This document shows, one piece after another, positions 6,155 through 7,566 of a DNA stretch of 7,566 nucleotides. The DNA is from Leucobacter sp. (GTDB lineage Bacteria > Actinomycetota > Actinomycetes > Actinomycetales > Microbacteriaceae). Each line of letters opens with the position of its first letter. The first letter of the stretch is position 1. The position numbers and the translations under genes are program-made. Under the pieces are notes generated by a model that was not told where the DNA came from, did not search any database, and saw only the letters and a program-made list of their open reading frames with translations. The stretch is from contig JAGNOB010000071.1 of the NCBI GenBank assembly GCA_017990305.1, positions 1 to 7,566 on the forward strand. Direction: 5' to 3'.

Positions 6155-6701
6155 TCAGATTCTCGATGTTGCAGCGCTCGTCTGTCTTGTGCTGGCAGCA
6201 CTGCTTTCCGCTGCGGCCGGAGTGGGCCTGCTCCGCTTCACGGATTCGCTGAGCAGGCTCCACGCGGCAACGAAACCACAGATTTTTGGGCTACTGCTTG
6301 TTATCGCAGCCGTTGCCATCGACGAGCGCTCGCTCGGGGTGTTCCTTGCCCTCGTACCGGTCTTCGTGTTCCAGGCGCTCACCGCACCGACTGCTGCCCA
6401 CATGGTAGGCCGTGCCGCCTACCGAACCGGCCAGCTCGACGGCGAGATTATTCTGGTCGATGAGCTCGGCCCCGCAGTGGCGCGCGCGACCGCGAGGGCG
6501 GCAGAACAGGACCGGGAGCAGGCGCTTGCCGAGGAGGCGCGCGACAGAGAGCTTGCTGGCCTTGATCGTGCCGATCAAAACCGCGTCTTGGATGACGCGA
6601 TTGTGCAGCGTCGGGCTGAGCGGCTCAGAGGTGAGCGGGCACCGGGTAAGCAGGGCGAGTTTGACGCCGAGCCTCCCGGGAGTGGGCCCGGGCTGATCTA
6701 A
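6147..6701 (+). CDS. mrpG: Mrp Na+/H+ antiporter subunit G with long charged C-terminal extension
   Basis: MrpG is the last membrane subunit of the antiporter. Three hydrophobic segments (about 7-29, 45-59 and 63-85) carry the family signatures GVGLLRFTDSLSRLHAATKP (25-44) and FQALTAPTAAHMVGRAAYR (75-93), including P81, a position reported as important in Bacillus MrpG. Usual members are about 110-130 aa, whereas this one has 184. The extra part from about 105 onward is hydrophilic, rich in Ala, Arg, Glu and Asp (about 110-165), probably helical, and ends in a Gly/Pro-rich stretch. The ATG at 6147 has GGGGGAGG 6 bases upstream. It is the last gene of the operon. The function of the extension is unknown; it may be a lineage-specific cytoplasmic tail. 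Confidence 0.93.
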   Translation: MFDQILDVAALVCLVLAALLSAAAGVGLLRFTDSLSRLHAATKPQIFGLLLVIAAVAIDERSLGVFLALVPVFVFQALTAPTAAHMVGRAAYRTGQLDGEIILVDELGPAVARATARAAEQDREQALAEEARDRELAGLDRADQNRVLDDAIVQRRAERLRGERAPGKQGEFDAEPPGSGPGLI

Positions 6702-6710
6702 CTCGGGCCT
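6684..6710. terminator. GC-rich hairpin across the mrpG stop, possible terminator
   Basis: GGGCCCGGG (6684-6692) pairs with CTCGGGCCT (6702-6710), giving a 9-bp stem with two G-T pairs and a 9-base loop that contains most of the mrpG TAA stop. There is no T tract on either strand, so a classical intrinsic terminator is not shown. Tailless hairpins are often proposed as terminators in Actinobacteria. Confidence 0.4.
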
Positions 6711-6725
6711 CACCAAACGCGCCCG

Positions 6726-6748
6726 GGGGCTACCGTGCATGCAGCCCC
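6726..6748. terminator. Inverted repeat in the convergent spacer, possible terminator
   Basis: GGGGCT (6726-6731) and AGCCCC (6743-6748) flank an 11-base loop. It lies between the 3' ends of the two convergent genes, 13 bases after the dehydrogenase stop on the minus strand and 24 bases after the mrpG stop. No T tract follows on either strand. Position is the main argument for a role in ending transcription. Confidence 0.35.
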
Positions 6749-6761
6749 GCTTGGATTGCGG

Positions 6762-7566
6762 CTACAAGCTGTGAGCGGGGCGGACGCCCACGCGGACCGA
6801 TTCGCCTGTCGCTGCCATCGCAATCGCCTCGTCAATTTCGGCGAGCGTGAACTCAGCGCCAACCAGTTCTCGAAACGGGTAGGCATCGTGGCGTTCGAGG
6901 AGGTACTCGACAGCTTCCTCGAGGTGCACCGCGGTGTAGTTGTGGAGGCCTCGCACGCTGCGGAGACCGCGCACCATCGACTCGGGATCAATCGGGACCT
7001 GCCCGACGGGGTGTACGCTCCCCACAAGCACAGCGACGCCCCCGATATCGAGCGCGTCGATAGCCTGTGCGACGGCGGCAGCGTTGCCAGACGCCTCGAT
7101 CACGACGTGAACGCCTTCTCGAGCTCCGAGCTCTCGAAACGCGTCGGCTAACGAACCCGCGACGGCGTCCTGCAAGGTTGGGTCTGCGGTGATTGCTGCG
7201 CCGAACCGCTCGGCAAGGGCACGCCGCTGCGGGTTCGGGTCGGCTGCGATCACGCGTGCGCCGCGGTCGGTGGCGATAGCGATGGCGGTGAGCCCGACGA
7301 GCCCGGCGCCGGTCACGAGCACGGTCGCTCCGTTGAGGTCGGTGATCTGAGCGGCCTGGTCAAGGGCTGCGACGGCTGTCGCGGTTCCGCAGGTGAGAGG
7401 AGCGGCAACCTCGGGCGGAAGATCGTCTGAGATGGTGACGATGGTGGTGCCCGCAAGCAGCTGCATGTGCGTGGAAAACCCGCCATTGAGCGGCCACTCG
7501 GGGGTGAACTGTTCGTGCCCGTACTTGCGGAGGGCGCGGCACTTTTGGGTGAGGCCACGCTGGCAC
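6762..7566 (-). CDS. Zinc-dependent alcohol dehydrogenase family protein, partial (N-terminus beyond right edge)
   Basis: This is a medium-chain dehydrogenase/reductase catalysing NAD(P)-linked oxidation of an unknown alcohol. The visible 267 residues are the C-terminal part, and the reading frame is open to the window edge. Counting from the first visible residue, Cys1 and Cys9 (in GLTQKC) look like the last two structural zinc ligands, followed by RKYGHE. Cys59 in TCGTATA probably corresponds to the third catalytic zinc ligand. The Rossmann motif is GAGLVG (86-91), and Asp109 at the end of the next strand suggests NAD rather than NADP. Pattern and wording resemble the phosphonate-catabolism-associated group (HpnZ-like), but no phosphonate genes are in view, so the substrate stays open. 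The Met at plus position 7466 is internal, not the start. It is convergent with mrpG. Confidence 0.85.
   Translation of the reverse strand, partial: CQRGLTQKCRALRKYGHEQFTPEWPLNGGFSTHMQLLAGTTIVTISDDLPPEVAAPLTCGTATAVAALDQAAQITDLNGATVLVTGAGLVGLTAIAIATDRGARVIAADPNPQRRALAERFGAAITADPTLQDAVAGSLADAFRELGAREGVHVVIEASGNAAAVAQAIDALDIGGVAVLVGSVHPVGQVPIDPESMVRGLRSVRGLHNYTAVHLEEAVEYLLERHDAYPFRELVGAEFTLAEIDEAIAMAATGESVRVGVRPAHSL

Noticed and set aside
6735..7151. 138-codon plus-strand open frame opposite the dehydrogenase
   Set aside because: It is antisense to a gene with clear zinc and nucleotide-binding motifs, and it has no recognisable features.
1..7566. CRISPR arrays, insertion sequences, tRNA genes or phage genes
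   Set aside because: No regularly spaced repeats, transposase-like frames, terminal repeats or cloverleaf-forming segments were seen.

Overview
The window reads as high-GC actinobacterial chromosome. The 5S rRNA gene is of actinobacterial type, the coding sequences have G/C-rich third positions with GTG as well as ATG starts, and the Mrp antiporter lacks a separate mrpB gene, as in several Actinobacteria. A Micrococcales member, perhaps Microbacteriaceae, is my best guess from general resemblance only.

Layout, left to right. Positions 5-122 hold a 5S rRNA gene, presumably the end of an rRNA operon that continues off the left edge, followed by a strong rRNA terminator hairpin (136-168). A gene-free stretch of about 130 bases follows. 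It contains a perfect 14-bp palindrome, a second imperfect palindrome and a weak promoter candidate. From 301 to 6701 there is one compact operon, mrpA(B)-mrpC-mrpD-mrpE-mrpF-mrpG, encoding a complete Mrp (Mnh/Pha/Sha) multi-subunit monovalent cation/proton antiporter. All five gene junctions overlap by 3-8 bases, so translation is probably coupled. A 60-bp convergent spacer with GC-rich inverted repeats separates the operon from a minus-strand zinc-dependent alcohol dehydrogenase gene, whose N-terminal part lies beyond the right edge.

How the genes work together: MrpA and MrpD are the complex I-like proton/cation channel subunits. The MrpB domain, MrpC, MrpE, MrpF and MrpG complete the membrane complex. 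The complex uses the proton gradient to expel Na+ (in some organisms also K+ or other cations), supporting pH homeostasis and salt tolerance. The dehydrogenase is on the opposite strand and has no evident functional link.

Nothing here is clearly a new system. The less ordinary points are the MrpA-MrpB fusion, strongly acidic C-terminal tails on MrpA and MrpC, a charged insert in MrpD, a long charged extension on MrpG, and the palindromes in front of the operon.
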